Origin: Bacteroidales bacterium | GTDB lineage: Bacteria > Bacteroidota > Bacteroidia > Bacteroidales > F082 | Direction of reading: 5' to 3' | DNA length: 39,769 nucleotides | NCBI GenBank assembly: GCA_017549805.1 | Contig: JAFYNJ010000021.1 | Span: 1 to 39,769, forward strand | Shown here: piece by piece, positions 16,613-25,085 of the stretch | How positions within the stretch are numbered: the stretch's first letter is position 1 | How the letters are laid out: each line of letters opens with the position of its first letter | Position numbers and translations under genes: made by a program | Notes under the pieces: model-generated | Seen by the model: the letters and a program-made list of their open reading frames with translations, nothing else | Database searches by the model: none | Told to the model about the DNA's origin: nothing

Positions 16613-16630
16613 CAAAATTAGTTATTTTTG
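16613..16630. promoter_or_regulatory. Back-to-back divergent -7 boxes (transporter and tatD)
   Basis: Minus-strand TAATTTTG occupies 16613-16620 and plus-strand TATTTTTG occupies 16623-16630, only 2 nt apart. Each is followed by C and matches TAnnTTTG. The plus box ends 4 nt before the tatD-like ATG at 16635, so its transcript would be essentially leaderless. Confidence 0.6.
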
Positions 16631-16634
16631 CAAC

Positions 16635-17318
16635 ATGAATATTTCTGAGGTCCCTTTTATTGACATTCACACCCATGGCAACCTTGTTGACTGTGGCCTT
16701 TATAGTTTCGGGATCCATCCATGGCGGCTTTGTCAAGACGACACACTGTCCTATCTTGAAACCCTCCTGAAAGAAAACAAAATCGTGGCCATCGGTGAAT
16801 GCGGCATCGACCGCAACCACAAGCAAACCATCGACCTCCAGCTGGAGGTCTTCGAGCGCCAGATCCTGCTCTCAGAGCAATACCAGAAACCATTGGTCAT
16901 CCATAATGTCAAGGCTACTGCCGACATCCTTCAACTCCACAAACGGCACCAACCAAAACAAGCCTGGATCATCCACGGCTTCAACGGCACCGAACAGGAG
17001 GCCAAACAACTGACCGACAACGGGCTCTATCTTTCGGTAGGCGAAAGCCTATTATACCCCAACAGGAAAATCATCCGATCCATATCAACCATACCTTTGG
17101 ATCAATTGTTTTTTGAAACGGATGTTTCGGTCAGAACCATTCGAGAGATCTATGAAAAAGCGGCCGAATTGTTAAACCTGCCCTTGGAAGTGCTGAAAGA
17201 AAGAATATTCGCTAACTTTGCCCGACTAAAACTCACAACATGGAAGACTGGAAAGACCGAACTCGGCTGCTCATCGGAGACGATGGCCTTGATAAACTGC
17301 GACGGAGCCATGTACTGA
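16635..17318 (+). CDS. TatD-family metal-dependent hydrolase
   Basis: TatD-like proteins are cytoplasmic TIM-barrel nucleases with two metal ions. The 227-aa product shows the metal ligands in order: FIDIHTHGN (HxH), VAIGECGIDR (Glu), VIHNVKA (His), WIIHGFNG (His) and FETDVSVRTIREIYEKAA (Asp). It is a short TatD relative. The start at 16635 is chosen because the DIHTHGN strand follows at once and a -7 box ends at 16630; earlier in-frame starts overlap the divergent promoter. The last roughly 26 residues after NFARLKL overlap the tcdA gene by 79 nt in another frame and look unlike the family end. This suggests that an original stop near 17238 was lost or that the genes became fused in overlap. 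Confidence 0.88.
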   Translation: MNISEVPFIDIHTHGNLVDCGLYSFGIHPWRLCQDDTLSYLETLLKENKIVAIGECGIDRNHKQTIDLQLEVFERQILLSEQYQKPLVIHNVKATADILQLHKRHQPKQAWIIHGFNGTEQEAKQLTDNGLYLSVGESLLYPNRKIIRSISTIPLDQLFFETDVSVRTIREIYEKAAELLNLPLEVLKERIFANFARLKLTTWKTGKTELGCSSETMALINCDGAMY

Positions 17319-17971
17319 TAGTGGGATTGGGAGGCGTGGGTGCCTACGCCGCTGAGCAGCTGGCGCGCGCCGGCATCGGGAAGCTGACACTCGTGGACGG
17401 CGATGTGGTGAATGCCACCAACCGCAACCGACAACTCCTCGCCCTGTGCAGCACTCAAGGCCGCCCCAAGGCCGAGGTCATGGCGGAACGCATTCGCGAC
17501 ATCAACCCGGAGATTGAATTGGAGGTCATCAACCGCTACATGAAGGACGATGCCATCATCGAGTTGGTGTCGAAACCTTACGACTTCGTTGTCGATGCCA
17601 TCGACACGGTGGCCCCGAAGGTGTTCCTGCTCTACTACGCCAAACAAAACAACCAGCGCATTGTGAGTTGCATGGGCGCTGGCGGTAAGTTCCATCCTGA
17701 AAAGATAGAAATCGCCGACATTGCGCAGTCCAACCACTGCCGATTAGCCTTCTATATCCGTAAAAGATTGCATCGTCTGGGTGTGTTCGACGGCATCACC
17801 GCCGTATTTTCACCAGAGCCGGTCGACGAATCGGCCATCGTCACCGAAGGTGTCAACGAGCAAAACAAGGTGTCGAACGTGGGCACCATCTCCTACATGC
17901 CCGCCGCCTTCGGCATCTTCTGCGCCAGCGTGGTCATCAACGGTTTGCTGGAAACAGGCCGTCAATCCTGA
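17240..17971 (+). CDS. tcdA: tRNA threonylcarbamoyladenosine dehydratase
   Basis: TcdA (CsdL, ThiF/E1-like) uses ATP to cyclise t6A37 of tRNA to ct6A. The 243-aa product starts MEDWKDRTRLLIGDDGLDKL, as expected for the family. It has the nucleotide-binding VLIVGLGGVGAYAAEQLARAGIGKLTLVDGD (glycines at 29-34), NRNRQLLAL, the VVDAIDTVAPKVFLL segment, and the C-terminal EGVNEQNKVSNVGTISYMPAAFG. The ATG lies inside the 3' end of the tatD-like gene (79-nt overlap). The 3' end overlaps the convergent glycosidase gene by 10 nt. Confidence 0.95.
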   Translation: MEDWKDRTRLLIGDDGLDKLRRSHVLIVGLGGVGAYAAEQLARAGIGKLTLVDGDVVNATNRNRQLLALCSTQGRPKAEVMAERIRDINPEIELEVINRYMKDDAIIELVSKPYDFVVDAIDTVAPKVFLLYYAKQNNQRIVSCMGAGGKFHPEKIEIADIAQSNHCRLAFYIRKRLHRLGVFDGITAVFSPEPVDESAIVTEGVNEQNKVSNVGTISYMPAAFGIFCASVVINGLLETGRQS

Positions 17972-20022
17972 ATCCGATACAATACAAAGACCGCATCGCC
18001 ATACGTATTGTTGATGCGCGATGCCTTCAGGTCACGAACCGATGACGGGAACTCAAACGAAACACCTTTCTGGAACAGGAACCCGTTCTCAACGATAGCC
18101 TTGGTCGCTTCATTCTTCATTTCAAGTCCCGTCTCCGAATCGAACCACCTTACCATATAACGGGTGCCACGTCTTTGTTTGGACAACGGTATGGTAATGG
18201 TGTTGCTTCCGGAACTCGGCCTGGGCTTCTTGGATGCTTTCAAGGTATAGACGTAGGCTTGGGGATCGTTTACCGACTGGTTCACAAAATGCCCGTCATT
18301 GCCCACGGGATCGGCCAGTCTGCGCAACGATTGGTAGCAGAAAGCCGTGTCCTGGCACCATCCCATAATGGTGTCCTCGGTGGCATTGATCATATAATAG
18401 GTCGCCAAATTGTTCGGAAATCGCATTGAACTGCGCACCGAGGTACCCGTGGTCCTGGGCGTGAACGAATCCGACAACAAGGGCAGTTGCTCGCAAAAAG
18501 TCGTCATAGGCTTGAAACAACGGAACAAGTCGGCCTTTTTCAGAAAATCCCAAAACCAAAACGAAGCAGGACCCATGGACCCAGAGAACAGTGACGACCA
18601 CAAGGAATTGTGGATGTCGATGCCATGAGGATCCTTCTCCTCGTATGAATGGCCGGGTTTACTCTGACCAAAGGCGAACTCACCCATGAAAAAGAGCTGG
18701 TCAGGAAATGCCTGACGGGCATTCTGACTTGCTCGCAACAAGACCTGGGAGAACTGCTCCGAAGACTTGGCCTTGTGGATGTTCTGGTAATTGTGGTTTT
18801 GAACAATATCGAGGCTTTCGAAAACGCCCTGGTAAAGCGGATCCACCATCTTGCCGAGGGAAGTGGTGAGCGGCCGATGATAGGGGTCCAGGGAACGGAT
18901 GTAGGCCGCCATCTCTTCATGCCAGCGGATGATATCTTGTTGCACCTTGCGGTCGGGAACGGCATCGAACATGTTGTTGCATTCGTTCCACAACTCCCAA
19001 CACACGATATTCGTAGCATAGCCCCATCTGGAAACGATGTAACGAACCAGATTCTTCGATATCCTGACGGCCTCCGGATTCTTGAAAAATTCGGCATTCG
19101 AAGCCAGTCCCAACACAGTATGGAAAGGATTGTTGATCCAGTCGCTTGGCATGACCGCCGGAAGCAGTTTGGCCACCGAACTCTTGGTTTGGAAATTCCT
19201 ATAATTGAAGATGCAAGGCATGATGGTCACCCCGTGTGAAGCGGCATAATCCATGATGTAGTCCAATTCAGCGGCATCCTTTTGGTTCAAGGTGGCGTCG
19301 AAATACATGACTGGTTTGCCATTCACAAATTGGGTGTGCTCGGGACCATAAAGCGACATGAACTGATAGCGGTTGAGCCAGATGCGCATGTAGTTGGCAT
19401 TGCCCGATAGTGCATCGATGTACCTTTCATAATCATAGATGCCGTAGGGTTTGGTGTATTTGTTGTAATCCGCGCAATCGTACCAAGCGATATTGGGACC
19501 AACAGGGAAAAACGAACGATCCTGAAGCTTTCCGTCCTTCACGACTTCCCTTTTCAGGTACATGTTGTTAGCCAAGGTGATAAAACCTTGCGCCGAAGTC
19601 ACGGGGCGACATTGGAAGGAAAGCGGAGCTGAATTCCATGACGACAACACCGATTCGCCCGACCGATCAAGGGCATGGATCGTAAAACTCCATGGCCCGG
19701 ATACCACCGGCGTGAATCTGATCCGCCATCCCTTATCCCTATTGGAGATTGCTTCCTCGCATTTTCCCGATTTGTTAAAGCTGTAGCTTTCATAATAAAA
19801 GGCCTCAACGGTATAAGTGCGGTGGTCGGGCCCCACAAAATCGGCATAGACACGGATGACATCCGGGTCGTATGGATTGTCGTATGGAGGCATTTCAAAG
19901 GCAACCTCAAAACAGGCCAATTGATCAACAGTGTTCGGATAGGAAAGGTTGGCAATCTCCGGACGGCCGAATCCTGTGATGAAAAGGCCGCACAAAACAA
20001 ACGACAACAGTATTCTTTTCAT
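17962..20022 (-). CDS. Secreted DUF5060 plus GH5-like glycoside hydrolase
   Basis: The 686-aa product has a signal peptide (MKRILLSFVLCGLFITGFG). A DUF5060-type beta-sandwich occupies about residues 28-125, including WRIRFTPVVSGPWSFTIHA. A TIM-barrel of glycoside hydrolase clan A type follows. The likely acid/base is Glu347 in CWELWNEC and the likely nucleophile Glu448 in FFMGEFAFG. A C-terminal beta domain ends the protein. The substrate is not known; cellulase- or mannanase-like activity on beta-linked glycans is plausible from the fold. No T9SS sorting domain is seen, so the enzyme is probably periplasmic. It is the last gene of a three-gene minus-strand unit after the L,D-transpeptidase (7-nt gap), and it ends 10 nt inside the convergent tcdA. 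Confidence 0.88.
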   Translation of the reverse strand: MKRILLSFVLCGLFITGFGRPEIANLSYPNTVDQLACFEVAFEMPPYDNPYDPDVIRVYADFVGPDHRTYTVEAFYYESYSFNKSGKCEEAISNRDKGWRIRFTPVVSGPWSFTIHALDRSGESVLSSWNSAPLSFQCRPVTSAQGFITLANNMYLKREVVKDGKLQDRSFFPVGPNIAWYDCADYNKYTKPYGIYDYERYIDALSGNANYMRIWLNRYQFMSLYGPEHTQFVNGKPVMYFDATLNQKDAAELDYIMDYAASHGVTIMPCIFNYRNFQTKSSVAKLLPAVMPSDWINNPFHTVLGLASNAEFFKNPEAVRISKNLVRYIVSRWGYATNIVCWELWNECNNMFDAVPDRKVQQDIIRWHEEMAAYIRSLDPYHRPLTTSLGKMVDPLYQGVFESLDIVQNHNYQNIHKAKSSEQFSQVLLRASQNARQAFPDQLFFMGEFAFGQSKPGHSYEEKDPHGIDIHNSLWSSLFSGSMGPASFWFWDFLKKADLFRCFKPMTTFCEQLPLLSDSFTPRTTGTSVRSSMRFPNNLATYYMINATEDTIMGWCQDTAFCYQSLRRLADPVGNDGHFVNQSVNDPQAYVYTLKASKKPRPSSGSNTITIPLSKQRRGTRYMVRWFDSETGLEMKNEATKAIVENGFLFQKGVSFEFPSSVRDLKASRINNTYGDAVFVLYRIQD

Positions 20023-20029
20023 GGTTTTA

Positions 20030-20626
20030 TTAAGGCTTTTCTTCCTCGGTGTCTGCCAGTATCACAACGGCCATCCCGACAAAAGCATATTGTTCCTTCA
20101 GCTCATCCAAGTCCTTGTTCAACAGACGGATGCAACCCTCGCTGCCACGACCCGGGACAGAACTTTCGTTGTTAGTGCTGCCGTGGATGCCAATGCCGGT
20201 AAACCCAGGCGTCTTCAAGCGCATGAACCAATTGCCATACGCCAAGATGGCACCGCGGCCGTCACCGAAATCGTGCGTCCAACTGGAAGCAGGCTTGATC
20301 TCGGTGATGCTGAAAGGATTGGCGAAGGTACATTCCGGCGTCTTCATGTCGCCCGACTTCTTCTTCTGGCCAATATTCTTGCCCACGCATACGGGATAAC
20401 GCGCCAACAGCACCGTGTCGCCCTGCTGGCTCTCATACACGCTCAAGTGAAGCGACGGTTTGTCAATCACGATGAAACAGCTGTCGCGGTTAACCATTTG
20501 GCCAAAAACCAAAGGTTCCTCTGCAGGGATGGTATCCGTTGCCGTCGTGTTGTCCTTTGTGTTGCCGGCTCTGCCGCCACAAGCGGTCATCATCAAGACC
20601 GCCACAATGATCATTATGTTTCTCAT
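20030..20626 (-). CDS. L,D-transpeptidase (YkuD) lipoprotein
   Basis: YkuD enzymes cross-link or modify peptidoglycan stem peptides. The 198-aa product has a lipoprotein signal with Cys16 (MIIVAVLMMTACGG) and a Thr-rich linker. Its YkuD domain starts with FIVIDKPSLHLSVYE and holds the catalytic motif HGS at 148-150 and SEGCIRLLN with Cys165 and Arg167. These match the HxG...SxGC(I/V)R(L/M) pattern. It is predicted to be anchored in a membrane facing the periplasm. It lies 16 nt after the zinc-ribbon gene and 7 nt before the GH5-like gene, in one transcription unit. Confidence 0.93.
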   Translation of the reverse strand: MRNIMIIVAVLMMTACGGRAGNTKDNTTATDTIPAEEPLVFGQMVNRDSCFIVIDKPSLHLSVYESQQGDTVLLARYPVCVGKNIGQKKKSGDMKTPECTFANPFSITEIKPASSWTHDFGDGRGAILAYGNWFMRLKTPGFTGIGIHGSTNNESSVPGRGSEGCIRLLNKDLDELKEQYAFVGMAVVILADTEEEKP

Positions 20627-20642
20627 ATCTTTCAGTTTTTTA

Positions 20643-21383
20643 TTATCCAGTTACCATAAACACCCTCGAGTCTTTCCATTTCGAATGTCTTAAGATCTCA
20701 TTGGTGAAATGGGTGCGACTCGACTGTTTTTCCAAAATCGTTTTCGTCTTGTCGAACTGCCTCAATTCCCTGTAAATCTCTGGGAGCTCCAGGTCAAGTT
20801 GCTCTTCAGGATGCTTCTCCAGCAATGCCAGCAATCTTGAAAGGTTGTCGTTGAACGCCTTGTTGTTCTTAAGGAACAAGCGTTCACCTTCCAACAGGAG
20901 GCGACGATAGCTCGACCAAACGCCATAGCTCATAAATCCATTGAGGAAATACTTCAAGCGGATATAATGGAAGTTACGGTGCAGATCGTTGTATGCCCAC
21001 CAAAGCAGTCGACGCAGATAGATCTCCTTTTTCGGATCGTAATGTGTCTTGGCCAGAAACTGCTGATAGTGCTTAATCAAGGCCAGCTTGCCCTTGTTGT
21101 CAGAAAAATTGATGCCGAAAAAGCGCCATGTGTTCCAAGAATACACGGAAACATGGGGTTTCTCGAAAGTGATGAAAGGCTCCACAGGATCCTCAACCCA
21201 AAAAGCATGGCCACAGGAAGGACACAGGATCATCTTTTGACGAGTCGTGATATAGTTGTCGTACAACACCTTTCCGTCAGAATACAAAATAGCCTCATTG
21301 ACCAGCTCCGACTTGAGGTTGCGGCCTTCAAGCCAAGCCTGGCAACGCGGGCATTGAAAGTAATATGAGTCGAACTTCAGCAT
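20643..21383 (-). CDS. Hypothetical protein with two CxxC zinc-ribbon motifs
   Basis: The 246-aa protein is not assigned to a named family. At the N-terminus are two Cys pairs, CPRC at 11-14 and CPSC at 54-57, which probably bind one zinc ion. The rest is helical and rich in aromatic and basic residues, for example LRRLLWWAYNDLHRNFHYIRLKYF, followed by leucine-rich helices resembling a TPR-like arrangement (LSRLLALLEKHPEEQLDLELPEIYREL). There is no signal peptide, so it is probably cytoplasmic. It heads an operon with an L,D-transpeptidase and a secreted glycosidase, behind a -7 box at 21408-21415. Function is unknown. Confidence 0.78.
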   Translation of the reverse strand: MLKFDSYYFQCPRCQAWLEGRNLKSELVNEAILYSDGKVLYDNYITTRQKMILCPSCGHAFWVEDPVEPFITFEKPHVSVYSWNTWRFFGINFSDNKGKLALIKHYQQFLAKTHYDPKKEIYLRRLLWWAYNDLHRNFHYIRLKYFLNGFMSYGVWSSYRRLLLEGERLFLKNNKAFNDNLSRLLALLEKHPEEQLDLELPEIYRELRQFDKTKTILEKQSSRTHFTNEILRHSKWKDSRVFMVTG

Positions 21384-21407
21384 GTTCCTTCTTTAGGGAT
21401 TACAGCG

Positions 21408-21415
21408 CAAAAATA
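21408..21415 (-). promoter_or_regulatory. -7 promoter box of the zinc-ribbon operon
   Basis: Minus-strand TATTTTTG followed by C, 24 nt before the ATG at 21383. Confidence 0.6.
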
Positions 21416-21447
21416 ACATTTTTTAGACATTGAATCTTTAAAATACC

Positions 21448-21455
21448 TATTTTTG
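21448..21455 (+). promoter_or_regulatory. -7 promoter box of pfkA-rnhA
   Basis: Plus-strand TATTTTTG, 28 nt before the pfkA ATG. An upstream TTG at 21430 could be the -33 element, though the spacing is somewhat short. Confidence 0.58.
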
Positions 21456-21483
21456 AATCCTGAAACAATGAAATCCTAATATA

Positions 21484-22578
21484 ATGAAAAGACTATTGGT
21501 ATTGACCGGTGGCGGCGACTGTCCGGGCTTGAACGCCGTGATCCGCGCCATCGTCAAACGAGCTGCCCAGGAGAAAGACTGGGAAGTGCTCGGCAGCATT
21601 CAGGCATACAATGGCATCCTGTGGGAACCCACCGAGGTTGTCCGACTGACGCCAGAGACGGTGCGCGGCATCCACTTCCGTGGAGGCACCATCATCGAGA
21701 CCACCAACAAGGGCGGCCCGTTCAACTGGCCTGTGAAGAACAACGACGGCACCTGGACCACCGTTGATCGTAGCGACGAGATGCTCCGCAAGCTCCAATA
21801 CATGGGCATCGACGCCGTCATCAGCATTGGCGGCGACGGTTCGCAGCGCATCTCCCAAAAGCTATACGAGAAGGGCTTGAACATTATCGGCGTGCCCAAG
21901 ACCATTGACAACGACCTCTCCATGACGGAATGCACCTTCGGCTTCCAAACGGCGGTCCAGATCGCCACTGAAGCAGTCGATAAGCTGGTCACCACCGCGG
22001 CCTCGCACAACCGGGTCTTCATCCTCGAGGTGATGGGACGCGATGCCGGATGGATCGCCCTGCATTCAGCTATTGCCGGCGGCGCGGAGGTATGCCTGCT
22101 TCCCGAGTTCCCCTATGACATCAACGTAGTGAAGGAACGCCTGGAGAAGCGTTTCGACCATGACCGCGGCTTCGCCGTGATCGTGGCCTCCGAAGGCGCC
22201 CGACCCAAGGACGGACAGCAGATCTATGAGATCAGCACCGAGGTGGGTTACGAGAACAAGAAGCTGGGCGGCATCGGCCGGGCCCTCATCAGCCAACTCA
22301 AGGCCGCGGGCTTTAAGCACGACTTGCGTGAGACCATCTTGGGCCACCTCCAGCGGGGCGGCGTGCCGATTGCCTACGACCGGGTGCTCTCGTCCGAGTT
22401 CGGCGTGAAGGCCTTCGAGATGGTGCTCAACGGCCAGTTCGGCCAGATGGTGGCCTACCATCATCCGAACTTAGTGGCCGTGCCGTTGGCTGAAGCCATC
22501 GCTAAACCCAACCTGGTCACCATCGACAGCGACCTGGTGAACACCGCCAAGGGCGTTGACATTTCGTTGGGAATTTAA
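21484..22578 (+). CDS. pfkA: 6-phosphofructokinase with mixed ATP/PPi signature
   Basis: The enzyme phosphorylates fructose 6-phosphate to the 1,6-bisphosphate in glycolysis. The 364-aa product shows TGGGDCPGLNAVIR at the N-terminus, ISIGGDGSQR (116-121), VPKTIDNDL with catalytic Asp142, VMGRDAGWIAL, and LGHLQRGG. Compared with E. coli PfkA, Gly119 stands at position 104, typical of ATP enzymes. Lys139 stands at position 124, typical of PPi enzymes and of the long group III proteins. ATP dependence is more likely because position 104 largely decides the donor, but this is inference. rnhA follows after 3 nt. Confidence 0.95.
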   Translation: MKRLLVLTGGGDCPGLNAVIRAIVKRAAQEKDWEVLGSIQAYNGILWEPTEVVRLTPETVRGIHFRGGTIIETTNKGGPFNWPVKNNDGTWTTVDRSDEMLRKLQYMGIDAVISIGGDGSQRISQKLYEKGLNIIGVPKTIDNDLSMTECTFGFQTAVQIATEAVDKLVTTAASHNRVFILEVMGRDAGWIALHSAIAGGAEVCLLPEFPYDINVVKERLEKRFDHDRGFAVIVASEGARPKDGQQIYEISTEVGYENKKLGGIGRALISQLKAAGFKHDLRETILGHLQRGGVPIAYDRVLSSEFGVKAFEMVLNGQFGQMVAYHHPNLVAVPLAEAIAKPNLVTIDSDLVNTAKGVDISLGI

Positions 22579-22581
22579 GAA

Positions 22582-23250
22582 ATGAAGAATAAGTTTTATG
22601 TAGTGTGGAAGGGTCACACTCCCGGTGTTTATGACAGTTGGGAAGCCTGTAAGAAAGAAGTCGAAGGCTTTGCAGGAGCCCTTTATAAAGGATTCCCCGA
22701 CAAGGCCAGCGCCGAGGCGGCCTTTGCCAAGGGATTTTCGGGATTTGGGGAAACGGAAAACGGAAAACGGAAAACGGAAAACAAACAGCTTTCCACTCTC
22801 CACTTTCCGTTTTCCGTTTTCATCGCTGTCGACGCGGCCTGTTCGGGCAACCCTGGCAAAATGGAATACCAAGGGGTGTTTGTGGACATGGGGACTCAGC
22901 CGCCCACCACGACACAGCTGTTCAAGAGTCCCGTGTTCGAGAACGGCACCAACAACATCGGGGAGTTTTTGGCCATCGTTCACGCGTTGGCATGGATGAA
23001 GCAAAAACGGGTACAATATCCCCTTTACAGCGATTCCGTCAACGCCCAGAAATGGGTGCGGGAGAAGCAATGCAAGACCAAGTTGCAACCCAACGAGAAG
23101 AACACTTATCTCTTCGAACTGATCGAGCGGGCCGAGAAATGGCTGCACGAGAACGACACCTGGATGAAGGAAAACGCCCTGGCCGTTCCTATATTAAAAT
23201 GGAAAACCGATCAATGGGGAGAAATCCCCGCGGATTTCGGAAGAAAATAA
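22582..23250 (+). CDS. rnhA: Ribonuclease H with N-terminal viroplasmin domain and in-frame repeat insert
   Basis: RNase HI cleaves RNA in RNA-DNA hybrids. The 222-aa product has an N-terminal hybrid-binding (viroplasmin) domain (KFYVVWKGHTPGVYDSWEACKKEVEGF, about 4-52) and then the catalytic domain. The metal-binding acids are Asp84 (IAVDAACSGNPG), Glu128 (NNIGEFLA), Asp151 (YSDSVNA) and Asp218 (IPADFGRK). Between the domains, residues about 57-80 ([10 protein letters not shown], then STLHFPFSVF) are encoded by a 76-bp palindromic heptamer element at 22748-22823. It has the same architecture as the one in rfaE2. The insert sits in a natural linker, so folding is probably tolerated. One unit gained or lost would separate the binding domain from the nuclease by frameshift. 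Confidence 0.94.
   Translation: MKNKFYVVWKGHTPGVYDSWEACKKEVEGFAGALYKGFPDKASAEAAFAKGFSGFGETENGKRKTENKQLSTLHFPFSVFIAVDAACSGNPGKMEYQGVFVDMGTQPPTTTQLFKSPVFENGTNNIGEFLAIVHALAWMKQKRVQYPLYSDSVNAQKWVREKQCKTKLQPNEKNTYLFELIERAEKWLHENDTWMKENALAVPILKWKTDQWGEIPADFGRK
22748..22823. repeat. 76-bp palindromic heptamer element, copy 2 (inside rnhA)
   Basis: Five 7-mers of GGAAAAC type (22748-22782, the first being GGGAAAC), a 6-nt spacer (22783-22788), then five inverted 7-mers of TTTTCCG/CTTTCCA type (22789-22823). The length, unit count and spacer size equal those of the rfaE2 copy, while the heptamers differ slightly. Confidence 0.9.
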
Positions 23251-23255
23251 GCCGT

Positions 23256-25010
23256 CTATTTCAAATTCAGCGCAATCTGCAACTCATCTAGCTGTTCCTG
23301 AGCAATCGGGGCAGGCGAGCCGCTCATCACGTCGCGGCCGGCGTTGTTCTTCGGGAAGGCGATGAAGTCGCGGATCGAGTCGGCACCTCCGAACAAGGAG
23401 CAGAGACGGTCGAAGCCGAAGGCAAGACCGGCATGGGGCGGAGCACCGTATTCGAAGGCGCCCATCAGGAAGCCGAACTGCTCCTGGGCCTTCTCGTCGG
23501 TGAAGCCGAGCGTGTGGAACATCTTGTTCTGCAAGGTACGGTCGTGGATACGGATGGAGCCGCCACCAACCTCGACGCCGTTCATCACGATGTCGTAGGC
23601 ATTGGCGCGGATTTCGCCCCACTTGGTAGGATCGTCGAGCAGAGCTTCGTCCTCGGGTTTCGGTGCGGTGAAAGGATGGTGCATGGCGTAGTAGCGTTGC
23701 GTCTCCTCGTCCCATTCGAGCAGCGGGAAGTCGATGACCCACAGCGGCGCATATACGTCGGGGTTGCGCAGGCCGAGCTGGTTACCCATCTCGAGACGCA
23801 GGGCGTTGAGCTGCACGCGGGTCTTCATGGCTTCGCCGCAGAGGATGAGCATCAGGTCGCCGGGCTTGGCGCCGAACTTGGCGGCGATGACCTTAAGGTC
23901 GTCGGGGGTGTAGAACTTATCGACCGACGACTTGAACGTGCCATCGGTGTTGTATTTGACATAGACCATGCCGCCGGCACCCACCTGAGGACGTTTCACG
24001 AACTCGGTGAGGGCGTCGAGTTGCTTGCGTGTGTATTCCGAGCAGCCTTCAGCATTGATACCCACCACGAGGTCGGCGTTGTCGAAGAGGCCAAAGCCCT
24101 TGCCTTTCACCACGTCGTTGAGTTCCACAAACTTCATCCCGAAGCGGATGTCGGGCTTGTCGGAGCCGTAGTATTTCATGGCGTCTTGCCAGGTCATACG
24201 CGGGAACTGGTCGAACTCAAGGCCTTTCATCTCCTTGAAGAGGTGCTTGGCCAGGCCTTCGAAGGTATTCAGCACATCTTCCTGTTCCACAAACGACATC
24301 TCACAGTCGATCTGGGTGAACTCCGGCTGACGGTCGGCGCGAAGGTCTTCATCGCGGAAGCAGCGCACAATCTGGAAGTAACGATCCATGCCGGCCACCA
24401 TCAGCAACTGTTTATACTGCTGGGGACTCTGTGGCAGGGCATAGAACTCGCCAGGGTTCATGCGGCTCGGCACCACGAAGTCGCGGGCACCCTCGGGCGT
24501 GCTCTTGATGAGCATCGGGGTCTCGATCTCAAGGAAGCCGAGGTTACTCAAGTAGTTACGCACCAGCATGGCCATGCGGTGACGCAACTCAAGGTTCTGG
24601 CGCACCGGGTTGCGGCGAATGTCCAAATAACGGTATTTCATGCGGAGGTCGTCACCACCGTCGCTGACGTCTTCAATGGTGAAAGGCGGGGTCTTGCTAC
24701 TATTTAACAAGGTGAATTGCTTTACACGAAGCTCAATGTCACCTGTCGGAACTTTTGGGTTTTTCGATTCGCGTTCGATGACGGTGCCCTTGGCCTGTAT
24801 CACATATTCACGGCCAAAGGAGCGAGCCTGTTCAGCCAATTTTGGATCGCTGTTTTCATCCAATAAAAGTTGCGTGATGCCATAACGGTCGCGGAGGTCG
24901 ATCCACATCAAAGAACCTTTGTCGCGCACGCGCTGCACCCAACCAGCCAAAGTCACTTCCTTGCCGGCATCGGCAAGACGAAGTTCACCACAAGTATGGG
25001 TTCTATACAT
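23256..25010 (-). CDS. aspS: Aspartyl-tRNA synthetase
   Basis: The enzyme charges tRNA-Asp. The 584-aa product has the bacterial class IIb layout: an N-terminal OB-fold anticodon-binding domain ([26 protein letters not shown]), motif 2 [23 protein letters not shown], a bacterial GAD insertion domain (about 300-410), and motif 3 GLAFGFDRL near the C-terminus. The length is the normal one. It is transcribed from a -7 box at 25051-25058 with a heptamer array lying in its 5' untranslated region. The 3' end is 5 nt from the convergent rnhA stop; no terminator hairpin is visible between them. Confidence 0.98.
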   Translation of the reverse strand: MYRTHTCGELRLADAGKEVTLAGWVQRVRDKGSLMWIDLRDRYGITQLLLDENSDPKLAEQARSFGREYVIQAKGTVIERESKNPKVPTGDIELRVKQFTLLNSSKTPPFTIEDVSDGGDDLRMKYRYLDIRRNPVRQNLELRHRMAMLVRNYLSNLGFLEIETPMLIKSTPEGARDFVVPSRMNPGEFYALPQSPQQYKQLLMVAGMDRYFQIVRCFRDEDLRADRQPEFTQIDCEMSFVEQEDVLNTFEGLAKHLFKEMKGLEFDQFPRMTWQDAMKYYGSDKPDIRFGMKFVELNDVVKGKGFGLFDNADLVVGINAEGCSEYTRKQLDALTEFVKRPQVGAGGMVYVKYNTDGTFKSSVDKFYTPDDLKVIAAKFGAKPGDLMLILCGEAMKTRVQLNALRLEMGNQLGLRNPDVYAPLWVIDFPLLEWDEETQRYYAMHHPFTAPKPEDEALLDDPTKWGEIRANAYDIVMNGVEVGGGSIRIHDRTLQNKMFHTLGFTDEKAQEQFGFLMGAFEYGAPPHAGLAFGFDRLCSLFGGADSIRDFIAFPKNNAGRDVMSGSPAPIAQEQLDELQIALNLK

Positions 25011-25013
25011 TTT

Positions 25014-25048
25014 TTAAGAATTTAGAATTCAGAAGTAAGAATTAAGAA
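25014..25048. repeat. Five-heptamer array in the aspS leader
   Basis: Exactly five 7-bp units of plus-strand consensus TTAAGAA (third unit TTCAGAA, fourth GTAAGAA). The array occupies nearly the whole predicted 5' untranslated region of aspS, between its -7 box and the ATG. Confidence 0.78.
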
Positions 25049-25050
25049 TG

Positions 25051-25077
25051 CAAAATTACAACTTTTTCATATTTTTG
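25051..25077. promoter_or_regulatory. Divergent -7 boxes for aspS and the Ig-like lipoprotein
   Basis: Minus-strand TAATTTTG at 25051-25058 serves aspS (40 nt before its ATG). Plus-strand TATTTTTG at 25070-25077 serves the gene at 25086 (8 nt before its ATG, so a very short leader). The two boxes are 11 nt apart. Confidence 0.6.
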
Positions 25078-25085
25078 CATTCAAG

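Noticed and set aside
23433-24707. Plus-strand open frame of 424 codons opposite aspS
   Set aside because: Antisense to a conserved synthetase, His/Val/Glu-rich composition typical of shadow frames, no family features.
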